A stretch of DNA of 64,000 bases from an uncultured Verrucomicrobiota bacterium (GTDB lineage Bacteria; Verrucomicrobiota; Verrucomicrobiia; Limisphaerales; UBA9464): NCBI GenBank assembly GCA_903922605.1, contig CAIXUG010000080.1:1-64000 (forward strand), written 5' to 3'. The first letter of the stretch is position 1, and every line of letters begins with the position of its first letter. This document shows positions 23,066-31,814 of the stretch, one piece after another. Position numbers and translations under genes: made by a program. The notes beneath the pieces were generated by a model. The model did no database searches, was not told the origin of the DNA, and saw nothing but the letters and a program-made list of their open reading frames with translations.

Positions 23066-25393
23066 ATGGCAGTCTTAATGCGCCCGCTACTCGGCGCCTT
23101 GCTCGCATTGGGCTTGCCCTTAGGGCACGCGTTTGCGTCCGAGGCCGTCATTCCGGTAACCCGGCCGGACCGCACAGCGCCCGTGGATTTCTATCGTGAG
23201 GTTGTGCCGGTGCTCCAGGCGAACTGCCTGCCCTGCCACAACAAGACCACGACCAAGGCCGACCTGCTCCTCGAAACCCCGGCGAACATGCTGAAGGGCG
23301 GCGAATCGGGCCCGGCCATCGTGCCGGGCAAATCCGCCGAGTCGCTCCTGCTCAAGGTGGCGACCCACGAGGAAAAGCCGCGCATGCCGCCCAAGGAAAA
23401 CAAGGTCAACGCAGTCAACCTAAAACCCGAAGAGCTGGGCCTGCTCGCGCTATGGATCGACCAGGGGGCAAAGGCTTCGGAGAAATACGAGGAAGCCATC
23501 GCCTGGCAGTCCCTGCCCGATGCTCTGAATCCGATCCTGGCCGTCGCGGTCACCGAGGATGGCCGCTATGCCGCCTGCGGACGGGGCAATCACATCGACG
23601 TCTATCAGCTTCCGTCGGGCCAGCTTCTAGGCCGACTTGCGGACAGCGGCCTGGCCGGAACTGGCGACTCAGCCGCGGCGCATCGCGACGTGGTGAATTC
23701 GCTCGCCTTCAGCCCCGACGGAAACCGGATCGCCTCCGGTGGCTTCCGCGAGGTCAAGCTGTGGCACCGGACTTTCGCCAGCACGCCAGCGGCGGTGACC
23801 AATGGCCAGCCCCCCAAACAAGGTGCCTCCGTCCAGCTGAGTCCGGATGGAAAATTCCGGCTGACTCTGACCAACGGGGTAGTGCTCTTGTCCGATGCCG
23901 GCACCAAACAATTCGTGGCCGCTCTCGTGACCGATGCCGCTGCCGAGGCGGCCATTGAGCAGGTGGAGCGTTCGCTGGTCCGGCTGCGCGCGGAACGGGA
24001 CCTGCACCAGGCTTCATTGGAGGCCGCGCGCAAGGAGCATGACGCCCAACGCGAACGTGTAAAAAAGGCGGATGAGGCGCTGGCAGCGGCCACCAAAGCC
24101 CTGACCGACAAGGAACCGAACTGGGAGACGGCCAAAAAGAACCGCCTCACCGCCGAGCTGGATCAGGCCCGCGTGTTCCGTTCCTCCACCGGTGCCACCA
24201 ATGCCGTCGATCAGAGAAAAAAGGCGGGCGAGAAAACAGAGGCGGCCGCCAAGGCGGTGGAACAGGCGGAGCAGGAGCTGAAACCGCTCCGGCAAAAACT
24301 GGATTCCGCCCGCAACGAGTCTGAACTCGCACGCACGGGCGTCGTGCGGGCCGAGACCGTTCTGCTCGCGGCCGAATACCATCGGCGAATGGTGGATGGG
24401 GAGATTGCCACTGCCGAGACGGAGTTGCACTCGGCGGTTGGCCGGGCCGCCCACGCCGTCACCCCGGCTCTGGCGGCGGCGTTTTCCACCGACAGCCGCT
24501 GGGCGGCCACCGCCCACGAGGATGGGACCGTCCGCCTCTGGAATTCTGCCGACGCCACCCCGGTCGAAGTCATTCCGGCCGGATTTCGCGCAACCGCCAT
24601 CGCGTTCGCCGATGAGCGCACGCTCAGCCTCTGGCCGGCCAGCGGGGCCGCGCAGATGTTTGCGCTGCAGCCATCCTGGGTTTTGGAGCGCACGTTGGGC
24701 GGGGCGACCAACTCCGCTTTCGCCGACCGTGTCACCGCGCTCGCCTTCCACCCGGACGGAACTCGTCTGGCCGTGGGTGGCGGCGAGCCTACTCGCGGTG
24801 GTGATCTGCAAATTTGGGATCCGGTCGGCGGAAAGCTGCTCTATTCTATCAGCAGCCTGCACAGCGACACCGTGCTTGCCCTGGCCTACTCGCCCGATGG
24901 CAACCGTCTGATCTCCGGGGGCGCGGACCGCTTTGCGCGCCTCGTGGATACGGCGATGGCCCGGCAGACCCACGCCTTGGAAGGGCACACCGGGCATGTG
25001 CTCGGCGTCGCCTGGTCGCCCGATGGCCAGACGGTGGCCACCAGCGGGGCAGATGGCGTCGTGAAGCTGTGGAATCCGGTGAACGGCGAAAAACGAAAGC
25101 AGGGACCGGTCATCGGCCGGGAAGTCACCGCCGTCGCCGTCGTCGGCAACAGCCGCCGGCTGGTGGCCGCTTCGGGTGAGAACGAGCTGCGGGTGCTCAA
25201 TGAAAATGGCGAACGCACGCTCGGTCTGAAAGGCCCGACCGACTTCACCTATTCGGTTGCCGCCACCGCCGACGGGCACTGGCTGGTGGCCGGCGGTCAG
25301 GACGGCGTGCTGCGGGTCTGGCACCCCGATCAGGCTGACCCCACGCTTCAGCTTAAGCCCGCCGCCCCGTTAACGACGGCCGTCAGCCGGTAG
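23066..25393 (+). CDS. PSCyt1 c-type cytochrome domain fused to WD40 beta-propeller
   Basis: From ATG 23066 the protein is 775 aa with signal peptide LLGALLALGLPLGHAFA. A PSCyt1 domain (about 40-140) has heme motif C54-LP-C57-H58 and the distal MPP at about 107-109. WD40 repeats come before and after a long coiled coil at about 295-455 (AERDLHQASLEAARKEHDAQ ...). The second WD set (about 470-775) includes repeated SPDG...SGGADR blocks. The coiled coil inside the propeller is typical of this PVC family. Electron transfer or heme binding in the periplasm is likely; the substrate is unknown. Confidence 0.88.
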   Translation: MAVLMRPLLGALLALGLPLGHAFASEAVIPVTRPDRTAPVDFYREVVPVLQANCLPCHNKTTTKADLLLETPANMLKGGESGPAIVPGKSAESLLLKVATHEEKPRMPPKENKVNAVNLKPEELGLLALWIDQGAKASEKYEEAIAWQSLPDALNPILAVAVTEDGRYAACGRGNHIDVYQLPSGQLLGRLADSGLAGTGDSAAAHRDVVNSLAFSPDGNRIASGGFREVKLWHRTFASTPAAVTNGQPPKQGASVQLSPDGKFRLTLTNGVVLLSDAGTKQFVAALVTDAAAEAAIEQVERSLVRLRAERDLHQASLEAARKEHDAQRERVKKADEALAAATKALTDKEPNWETAKKNRLTAELDQARVFRSSTGATNAVDQRKKAGEKTEAAAKAVEQAEQELKPLRQKLDSARNESELARTGVVRAETVLLAAEYHRRMVDGEIATAETELHSAVGRAAHAVTPALAAAFSTDSRWAATAHEDGTVRLWNSADATPVEVIPAGFRATAIAFADERTLSLWPASGAAQMFALQPSWVLERTLGGATNSAFADRVTALAFHPDGTRLAVGGGEPTRGGDLQIWDPVGGKLLYSISSLHSDTVLALAYSPDGNRLISGGADRFARLVDTAMARQTHALEGHTGHVLGVAWSPDGQTVATSGADGVVKLWNPVNGEKRKQGPVIGREVTAVAVVGNSRRLVAASGENELRVLNENGERTLGLKGPTDFTYSVAATADGHWLVAGGQDGVLRVWHPDQADPTLQLKPAAPLTTAVSR

Positions 25394-25498
25394 TCGATCA
25401 GGCCGCCGTAAGTTGCTGCGAGTGGAGCGTTGGCGACACCCACGCTCAGGCGTCGCGAGGAAAGTTGCGCCCGGGCCACTGGCAACGATTCTCGGCGC

Positions 25499-26296
25499 GT
25501 GAAACGGTTGGAACTGAACAGAGACGGCTACTTCGGCGAACGCATCGACCTCGACGCGACCCTGGCAGACTGTCAGACGCAGGCGAAACGTCACGGTTGG
25601 GCGGTCGAAGAATTCCCGGCCGGCCACCAGAAGCTCCTCGCCTTTCACCGCCCCGGTCTCCGAGCCGACTCGAAGCGGATTTATCTCTCCACGGGCATGC
25701 ACGGCGATGAGCCCGCCGGCCCGCGCGCCGCCCTGCGGCTGCTCGAGGAAAATCTCTGGCCCGACGCCGAGCTCTGGCTGCTGCCCTGCCTGAACCCCGA
25801 CGGCATCCGGGCGAATACCCGTGGCAATGCCGACCTCATCGACATCAACCGGGATTACCGCCATTTCCGGACGCCGGAGGCCCGTGGGCATGTCGAATGG
25901 CTGAAACGCCAGCCTAACTTCGACCTCACGCTGCTCCTGCATGAGGACTGGGAATCGCATGGTTTCTATTGTTACGAGCTGAATCCCGACGGCGAGCCTT
26001 CCCTGGCCGAGGCCATGATCGAGGCCGTGCGCCCGATCTGCCCCATCGATGCCTCGGAAGTCATCGACGGACGGACTTCCAGCCATCCGGGCATCCTCCG
26101 GCCCCAGGAATGGCCCGACTTCAAACCGCTCGAACGCCCCGAATGGCCGGAGGCTCTTTGGATCGCCATGAACCGGGCACGGCATAATTACACCCTCGAA
26201 GCGCCCAGCGACTGGCCGCTGCCGGTGCGTGTCAATGCGCTCGTCGCCGCCGTTCGCGCGGCGATGGAGCGTTGCGGTGCAATGACAGTGAAGTAG
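25499..26296 (+). CDS. M14-family zinc carboxypeptidase/amidase-like protein
   Basis: This 265-aa protein from GTG 25499 has an M14 metallopeptidase pattern: zinc ligands H68 and E71 in STGMHGDEPAG, H148 in LLLHEDWESHG, substrate residues N117-R118 (DINRDYRH), and general-base E234 in NYTLEAPSDWP. It is short, with no signal peptide, so it is probably cytoplasmic and most like the murein-peptide amidase (MpaA) or aspartoacylase end of the family. Candidate substrates are cell-wall peptides, which is inference. A TTG at 25430 would add 23 residues with no homology-like features. hemW begins 15 bp downstream. Confidence 0.8.
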   Translation: MKRLELNRDGYFGERIDLDATLADCQTQAKRHGWAVEEFPAGHQKLLAFHRPGLRADSKRIYLSTGMHGDEPAGPRAALRLLEENLWPDAELWLLPCLNPDGIRANTRGNADLIDINRDYRHFRTPEARGHVEWLKRQPNFDLTLLLHEDWESHGFYCYELNPDGEPSLAEAMIEAVRPICPIDASEVIDGRTSSHPGILRPQEWPDFKPLERPEWPEALWIAMNRARHNYTLEAPSDWPLPVRVNALVAAVRAAMERCGAMTVK

Positions 26297-26311
26297 TCTC
26301 CGCCACCTCGG

Positions 26312-27574
26312 ATGAATTCACTTCTTACCAGCGAGCCGGCGGCGGCACCGATCACCTTTCGCGAGCGGAAGACCGTCGTGACCGCCAACCCGTCCGTGAC
26401 GCGGACGGACGCGCCGGTCCGCAGCCTTTACGTCCACGTCCCTTTCTGCGCGCACAAGTGTGAGTATTGCGCCTTCTACTCGGCGCCGCCGTCTGGCGAC
26501 ATCATCGGACGTTACGTGAACGCGTTGGTGCGGGAGCTGGAGCTGATTGCGCCGGACTGCCGCCCCGACACGATCTTTTTCGGCGGCGGCACCCCGTCGC
26601 TGCTCACGATCAAGCAATGGGAAACCGTGCTGGGCGCGATGCAGCGGCTTGGCCTCACTGGCGCAGCCGAATGGTCCGTCGAGTGCAACCCCGCCACCGT
26701 CTCCGCCGACAAGGCGAAGCTGCTGCACGATGCCGGGGTAAACCGCATTTCCATGGGCGTGCAATCGCTCGACGAGACGCTGCTGGAGCGGCTCGGGCGC
26801 ATCCACTCGCGCGAGCAGGTTTTCCGCAGTCTGGACATCCTACGCGCGGCCGGCTTTGCCAATGTGAACATCGACCTGATGTTCGCCATCCCCGGCCAGA
26901 CCATGGAGCTGTGGCACCGCACGCTCGACGAGGCGCTGGCGCTGGGGACCGAACACCTGAGCTGTTACGAGGTCATCTACGAGGACGACACGCCGCTCTA
27001 CGAACAGCTGAAGGCCGGTGAGTTCGACGTGGACGAGGAGCTTGCCTGCGCAATGTACGACGCGCTGATCGACCGCGCCAGTGCCGCCGGATTCCACCAG
27101 TACGAGATCGCCAATTTCGCCCGGAATCGTGACCCAGCCGCCGCGCCCGCGTCCCCGGCCATCCCCGACTACGCCTGCCAGCATAACATCGGCTATTGGC
27201 GCGGACGGGACAGCTACGGTATCGGCCCCAGTGCTAGCGAATACGTGCGCGGCCTGCGCGCGAAGAACTGGGCCAACACCACCCTCTGGATCGAGCAGTT
27301 GGAAAAAGGCCGCCGCGCCAAGGAGCTCGCCGAGGCGCTGTCGCCGTTGGCCCGGGCGGGCGAGCTGGCCGCCTTCGGCCTGCGCATGAACGCGGGCTGG
27401 CCCCTGGCCGAATTCACCGAACGCACCGGCTTCGACCTGAAATCCGAATGGCGAAGCGAACTCGACCGGCTGGTGGCCTGCGGCTGGGGCGAAATGACCC
27501 CGGATTCATTCCGCCTCACCCGCCAAGGGCTGCGCTATGCGGATACGGCGGCGGAGATGTTCCTGCGGACGTAA
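26312..27574 (+). CDS. hemW: HemW-type radical SAM protein (heme chaperone family)
   Basis: This 420-aa protein has the radical SAM cluster motif C46-x3-C50-x2-C53 (PFCAHKCEYCAFYS), followed by FFGGGTPSLL, SVECNPATVSADKAKLL, RISMGVQSLDE and NIDLMFAIPGQT, then the HemN C-terminal domain. It lacks the extra N-terminal residues of true HemN oxidase and follows the CxxxCxxC HemW pattern. HemW binds heme and is thought to deliver it to respiratory proteins, which fits a genome rich in c-type cytochrome proteins. The roughly 35-residue N-terminal extension before SLYVHVPFC is longer than usual, so the start may be further in. Confidence 0.9.
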   Translation: MNSLLTSEPAAAPITFRERKTVVTANPSVTRTDAPVRSLYVHVPFCAHKCEYCAFYSAPPSGDIIGRYVNALVRELELIAPDCRPDTIFFGGGTPSLLTIKQWETVLGAMQRLGLTGAAEWSVECNPATVSADKAKLLHDAGVNRISMGVQSLDETLLERLGRIHSREQVFRSLDILRAAGFANVNIDLMFAIPGQTMELWHRTLDEALALGTEHLSCYEVIYEDDTPLYEQLKAGEFDVDEELACAMYDALIDRASAAGFHQYEIANFARNRDPAAAPASPAIPDYACQHNIGYWRGRDSYGIGPSASEYVRGLRAKNWANTTLWIEQLEKGRRAKELAEALSPLARAGELAAFGLRMNAGWPLAEFTERTGFDLKSEWRSELDRLVACGWGEMTPDSFRLTRQGLRYADTAAEMFLRT

Positions 27575-27582
27575 GCGCAGGA

Positions 27583-27617
27583 CGAAAAAGAAACGGCGTG
27601 GATGAGCATCCACGCCG
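27583..27617 (-). terminator. Rho-independent terminator of the DUF5069 gene
   Basis: There is a perfect 10-bp stem (cggcgtggat at 27594-27603, atccacgccg at 27608-27617) with a GAGC/GCTC 4-base loop. On the minus strand it is followed by gtttctttttcg, a good U tract. It lies 37 bp beyond the stop of the minus-strand DUF5069 gene and 20 bp beyond hemW on the plus strand. The plus-strand side has no U tract, so it serves mainly the minus gene. Confidence 0.8.
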
Positions 27618-27653
27618 GTCAGTTAAAAATGCGGAATCAGTCTGCGGCCGAAA

Positions 27654-28097
27654 TTACTTCAGCACGGCCTGGTGGAATTCGTACCAGTCGTCGAGGTTGT
27701 TCACGTTGATGGCGTCGGGCAGGACCGAGCCGTCGTCCGGCAGGCCGTTCGCGGCGAGCACGCCCTTCCGCACCTCGTCGGTGTGGATGTAGCCCGCGAT
27801 GCTCACGTTGAGTTTGTGGATATTGCCCTTGGTCAGGTTCACGCCGGGCTGGGTTTTGATCCAGGCCTCGAACTGCGGATAGGTCGGCCGGGTGGCAATG
27901 AAGGCCTTCACCGCGTCGGCCTTCAGGCCAAGCCCGTTCACAACCATCATGTCGTAACCCTGGCCACAGCCCGGATAGCCGGGGGCCAGTTTTCCGGCGG
28001 CTTCAAGGGAAGACTTGAGCCAGAGGCGCGGCAGGTGGAGGACGCCCAGCGGACCGGCGACGCCGGAGCTGATGAGGGGAACGTAGGATTCACTCAT
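27654..28097 (-). CDS. DUF5069-family protein
   Basis: This 147-aa protein starts at ATG 28097 (MSESYVPLISSGVAGPLGVL). The LPRLWLKSSLEAAGKLAPGY and PGCGQGYD blocks match the pattern of DUF5069 proteins, which are small, soluble and uncharacterised and are seen mainly in Verrucomicrobiota and Planctomycetota. There is no signal peptide or membrane helix. It is followed by a strong terminator and lies 87 bp downstream of the acyltransferase gene on the same strand. Family assignment is by motif memory, with moderate certainty. Confidence 0.7.
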   Translation of the reverse strand: MSESYVPLISSGVAGPLGVLHLPRLWLKSSLEAAGKLAPGYPGCGQGYDMMVVNGLGLKADAVKAFIATRPTYPQFEAWIKTQPGVNLTKGNIHKLNVSIAGYIHTDEVRKGVLAANGLPDDGSVLPDAINVNNLDDWYEFHQAVLK

Positions 28098-28184
28098 GGG
28101 ATGTGCAGATTGCGGTGTGAGATTTGGAACGCGACCATTTTTGCGGGCCAACCCGGAATCGGGCAAATGGTTTCGGTCCCGTTT

Positions 28185-29396
28185 TCAGATGCGCAGGAAG
28201 ATTTTGTTCCGCCGCATCCAGAGCAGGATCAGCCATTCGACCAGAAGGATGGTTGCGCCAAAGACGAACGGCTCATAGTCACCCGCAAAGCCGAAGAAGT
28301 TCTGCCCCAGATGGGTCTTCAGGTTCTTCGCGATGAAACTCTCCCAAAGATGGGCGATGCAGTAGGCGGCGATGGAGTTGGTGCCCACGACGACGAGCGG
28401 GAAGACCCAGCGTTTCCAACCCTTCAGATCCACCAAGGCGTAGAAACCGGCCAGCAGCAGGCAGCAGATGCCGCCGCTGTAAAGCACCCAGGTCGGCGTC
28501 CAGATCTTCTTCACGATGGGACAGATGCCGAGTGCTTCCAGCGTGCAGCCGAGCGCGATGCCGATGACACCGGCACAGGCCAGCCATTTCACCTTGGCGG
28601 CGCCGGTCCGTTCGCTGCGCAGCACGCCGCCCGCAAGCAGGCCCAGCACCATGGTGCCGAGCGTCGGGATGAAGCTGATCGTGGAATAGCCGCCACCGTT
28701 GTAAACCCACGGCTTGGCGCGGGAGAACAGGTTCAGGAACCAGGTGTCAAAAGCCCAGGCGAGATTGCTGTTCTTCTGCCAGTGCGCGGCAAAGCCGGTG
28801 TGGCCGTGCTCCTGCAGCCAGGCGGCCGACACGCCCACATGGTCATAGTCGAAGTTGGCAGGCACGGGCCACAGCGCAAACGCCGCCCAGTAGCCCACGA
28901 CGATCACGACAAATCCGATCCATTGGTCGCGGATGGGCCGAAGCCCGAGCAGGAATAGGAACACGTAACCCAGACCGATCTGGGAAAGCGTGTCCTCGAA
29001 GGTCCAGTTCGTCTGTGACGAGTGGGTCGAACGCAGGAATACCCCCAGCAGGATGAGCATCAGCGCCCGGAGGATGGCGTGGCCCACCATCTGGCCGTTC
29101 GTCTGCCCCCGGCTCAGGCGGGCGGCGATCGAGAACGGCAGCGCCACGCCCACAAGGAACGAGAACGACGGCTGAATCATGTCATGCAGCACGCAGCCGG
29201 TCCATTCGACGTGCGACTGATGATGGCACAGGAAGCCCCAGATACCCCCGCCTCCGACTTTGCTCGCGACGTCGCAGAAGCTGAGCACTTCCCCCATCAT
29301 CAGCAGCATCACAAAGCCGCGATAGGCATCGAGGGAGGTGAGGCGGTTGGAGGAAAGTCCCAGCGGGGCTGGGGGAGCGGGGTCTGGGTTGCTCAT
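28185..29396 (-). CDS. HGSNAT/DUF5009-type integral membrane acyltransferase
   Basis: This 403-aa multi-pass membrane protein from ATG 29396 has about ten to eleven predicted helices. It has the family start SNRLTSLDAYRGFVMLLMMG, the conserved VEWTGCVLHDMIQPSFSFLVG carrying the likely active histidine, and NGGGYSTISFIPTLGTMVLG. It is related to heparan-alpha-glucosaminide N-acetyltransferases and bacterial DUF5009 proteins, which transfer acetyl groups across membranes to sugars. The sugar acceptor here is unknown. Upstream frame to 29450 is not needed. Confidence 0.85.
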   Translation of the reverse strand: MSNPDPAPPAPLGLSSNRLTSLDAYRGFVMLLMMGEVLSFCDVASKVGGGGIWGFLCHHQSHVEWTGCVLHDMIQPSFSFLVGVALPFSIAARLSRGQTNGQMVGHAILRALMLILLGVFLRSTHSSQTNWTFEDTLSQIGLGYVFLFLLGLRPIRDQWIGFVVIVVGYWAAFALWPVPANFDYDHVGVSAAWLQEHGHTGFAAHWQKNSNLAWAFDTWFLNLFSRAKPWVYNGGGYSTISFIPTLGTMVLGLLAGGVLRSERTGAAKVKWLACAGVIGIALGCTLEALGICPIVKKIWTPTWVLYSGGICCLLLAGFYALVDLKGWKRWVFPLVVVGTNSIAAYCIAHLWESFIAKNLKTHLGQNFFGFAGDYEPFVFGATILLVEWLILLWMRRNKIFLRI

Positions 29397-29628
29397 GGCA
29401 AAATCATACAATGGGGACGGCAAAAGAGGAGACGTAAACGTGCAGTCCAATAGTCATGCTCATTTTGCCCATCCGTGAGCGGCCTCTTGGTGCGCAAGCG
29501 ACGCTTTTCCCGTCCAGTTCAAGGCAAGGTCTGGCAATTGGCATCGCCCAGCCCATAGCCGTCGGCGTTGAGCCAACGGCCGCCGGCCAGACAAACTTTT
29601 CGGTCATTTCCGCTGATCTTTTGCGAAC

Positions 29629-31146
29629 TCAGGCGAGCCGAACACAGACCGCTTTGGTCTCGGTGTAGAGCTGGAGCGCTTCCTCGCCCATTTCGCGGCC
29701 CCAACCGGACTGCTTGTAGCCGCCAAACGGCAGCGCGGCGTCGAAAATGTTGTAGCAGTTCACCCACACCGTGCCGGCGCGGAGCTGGCTGGCCAGGCGG
29801 TGCGCCTTGGACACGTCGCGGGTCCACACGGCGGCGGCGAGGCCGTAAATGTTGTTGTTCGCGGCCGCGAGGACGTCATTGGCATCGGTGAACGGCACGG
29901 CGCAGACGACCGGCCCGAAAATCTCCTCTTCCAGCACCTTCATGCCGGGTTTGGTGTTCACGAGCACCGTCGGCTGCACGAAGTAGCCGCGATCCCCATG
30001 GCGACCGCCACCGGCCATGGATTTTGCCCCCTCGGCCTGGCCGGACTGGAGAAAACCCATGACGCGATTGAGCTGCTCTTCCGAAACCAGCGGACCCATT
30101 TCGGTATCCGGCAGGTGGCCGGGGCCGACCTTGATCTTGGCCGCCGCCGCCGCCACGCCTTCGACGACCTTGTTGAAGTGCTTCTTGTGGACGTAGAGCC
30201 GCGAGCCCGCGCAGCAGCACTGGCCGTGGTTGAAGAAGATCGCGCTTGCCGCGCCGGGGATCGCCGTTTCCAGATCGGCGTCTTCCAGGATGATGTTGGG
30301 CGACTTGCCACCCAGCTCGAGCGACACCTTCTTCAGGTCGTTCGCCGCCGCCCGTACAATGATCTTGCCCACCTCGGTGGAGCCGGTGAAGGCGATCTTG
30401 TCGATGCCGGAATGCCCCGCCAGCGCCGCGCCGGCGGTCTCACCGAGGCCCGTAACGATGTTCACCACGCCTTCGGGGAAACCGGCTTCCTGGATCAGCT
30501 CGCCGAGCCGGAGCGCGGAAAGCGGTGTCTGTTCGGCGGGCTTCAGCACCACCGTGCAGCCGGCCGCCAGCGCGGGCCCGAGCTTCCACGCGGCCATCAG
30601 CAGCGGGAAATTCCAGGGAATGATCTGGCCGACCACGCCGACCGGTTCGCGCTGGGTGTAGGCATGGAATTGCGCGCCGGGCGCATAGGGCACTGAGATC
30701 GGGAAGGTGCGGCCGTGGATTTTGGTCGTCCAACCGGCCATATAGCGGAACAGATCCACCGCCAGCGGCACATCGGCAGCGCGGGCGACTCCCAGCGGCT
30801 TGCCGTTGTCGAGCGATTCGAGCCGGGCAAACTCCTCCAGGTTCTTTCCCAGCAGGTCCGCCAGCTTCCAGAGCATCCGGCCACGCTCGGAGGCAGTTAG
30901 CCGCCGCCATGGTCCGGTCTCGAAAGCCGCCCGCGCCGCCTTCACCGCCAGATCGATGTCCGCCTTGTCGCCCGCCGCGATCTTGCAGATCACCTCGCCC
31001 GTGGCGGGATCGAAGGTCTCGAAGGTTTCACCCGATAAGGCGGCCACCCACTGGCCGTTGATGAGCATCTTGCGGGCTTTGGGCGAAACCGTGTGGCCAT
31101 TGCGGGCACCGTTGACTTTGGCGGAGGCGGCAGACTTGGTTTTCAT
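29629..31146 (-). CDS. NAD(P)-dependent aldehyde dehydrogenase
   Basis: This 505-aa classical ALDH-superfamily enzyme has oxyanion Asn179 (PWNFPLL), the cofactor loop FTGSTEVGK at 253-261, general base Glu277 in LELGGKSPNI and catalytic Cys311 in GQCCCAGSRLY. It lacks a signal peptide and is cytoplasmic. The triple Cys and overall pattern resemble ALDH1/2 and betaine-aldehyde types, but substrate cannot be told. The 232-bp gap between its 3' end and the acyltransferase start (29397-29628) contains only weak open frames that I do not call. Confidence 0.95.
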   Translation of the reverse strand: MKTKSAASAKVNGARNGHTVSPKARKMLINGQWVAALSGETFETFDPATGEVICKIAAGDKADIDLAVKAARAAFETGPWRRLTASERGRMLWKLADLLGKNLEEFARLESLDNGKPLGVARAADVPLAVDLFRYMAGWTTKIHGRTFPISVPYAPGAQFHAYTQREPVGVVGQIIPWNFPLLMAAWKLGPALAAGCTVVLKPAEQTPLSALRLGELIQEAGFPEGVVNIVTGLGETAGAALAGHSGIDKIAFTGSTEVGKIIVRAAANDLKKVSLELGGKSPNIILEDADLETAIPGAASAIFFNHGQCCCAGSRLYVHKKHFNKVVEGVAAAAAKIKVGPGHLPDTEMGPLVSEEQLNRVMGFLQSGQAEGAKSMAGGGRHGDRGYFVQPTVLVNTKPGMKVLEEEIFGPVVCAVPFTDANDVLAAANNNIYGLAAAVWTRDVSKAHRLASQLRAGTVWVNCYNIFDAALPFGGYKQSGWGREMGEEALQLYTETKAVCVRLA

Positions 31147-31269
31147 GGAATGGACTCAGGCAGCGCCGGAACACAATGGCCCCGGTGCGGATGGTAAATT
31201 TAGTGCTGAACGGAGGATATTTAATCCGATCTCCTCCGTGCGTCCATCCCCTTGATATGGGAAACGGCG

Positions 31270-31325
31270 ATTTCGAATTTCGAATTGCGGATTCGAAGAC
31301 AGGAGTCAGGAGGCGGGAGGCGCGG
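31270..31325 (+). repeat. eight in-phase 7-bp tandem words
   Basis: Within the 315-bp gene-free gap 31147-31461, eight heptamers follow one another without a gap: atttcga twice, then attgcgg, attcgaa, gacagga, gtcagga, ggcggga, ggcgcgg. The sequence drifts from AT-rich to GC-rich units while the 7-bp phase is kept. Nothing else recognisable lies in the gap. Confidence 0.8.
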
Positions 31326-31461
31326 GACGAAGATTTGAATTTTCCCCCGCCCCCTGCTCCCCCTCTCCCCGGCTCCCCCGGCCGGGTGCAATTTTTAGCT
31401 TGGGTCGCAGGTTGCATACGGCCCGGGTTCCCGATACCAATCGAGCAACCACCCTCGGCCT

Positions 31462-31632
31462 ATGTTCGGTTCAAAGCCCAAGAAAGCGGAAGACCGCCGC
31501 TATTACCTCTTGCCAGGTCAAGGGCGCGGAGCCCGACGGAAACACCGTCAGCAGTTCTACATCGCCATTCTGGTCGGCTGTTTCTCCGCCGCCGCGCTTG
31601 GCCTCGCGATCTGGATGTTTAACCAGACCTAG
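31462..31632 (+). CDS. small single-pass membrane protein (56 aa)
   Basis: ATG 31462 to TAG 31632 encodes 56 aa: a charged cytoplasmic-type N-terminus (MFGSKPKKAEDRRYYLLPGQ, then GRGARRKHRQQ) and one C-terminal transmembrane helix (FYIAILVGCFSAAALGLAIW) ending MFNQT. The clean basic-then-hydrophobic layout, with positive charges on the inside, argues for a real tail-anchored inner-membrane protein. It stands alone between the divergent aldehyde dehydrogenase and the heme-binding dehydrogenase 182 bp downstream. I recognise no family. Very short genes like this are usually missed. Confidence 0.6.
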   Translation: MFGSKPKKAEDRRYYLLPGQGRGARRKHRQQFYIAILVGCFSAAALGLAIWMFNQT

Positions 31633-31680
31633 GCCTGCAGGAGAAACGCCTCCCGGCGGTTGAAGCAGGAAGTCTGGGCA

Positions 31681-31759
31681 GCGCGGAGCGGGGAACGCGG
31701 AGCGCGGAGTGAGTACGAACCGCAAACCCTTCCGTCGTCCGTAAATCGTAAATCGTAAA
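31681..31759 (+). repeat. two 7-bp word arrays of opposite orientation
   Basis: At 31681-31708 four heptamers run on the plus strand (gcgcgga, gcgggga, acgcgga, gcgcgga). At 31732-31759 four heptamers read on the minus strand as tttacga, tttacga, tttacgg, acgacgg. They fill much of the gap between the 56-aa protein gene and the dehydrogenase start at 31815, so any promoter of the latter must coexist with them. Confidence 0.8.
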
Positions 31760-31814
31760 TTTCTCCAAGCCACTCCGTATTGGCCTCCGACCGGGCAGCG
31801 CGTAGCCTCGGGCC

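Noticed and set aside
29404..29607. 67-codon frame on the minus strand between the aldehyde dehydrogenase and acyltransferase genes
   Set aside because: There is no recognisable domain or signal, and a second overlapping frame looks equally plausible, so neither is supported.
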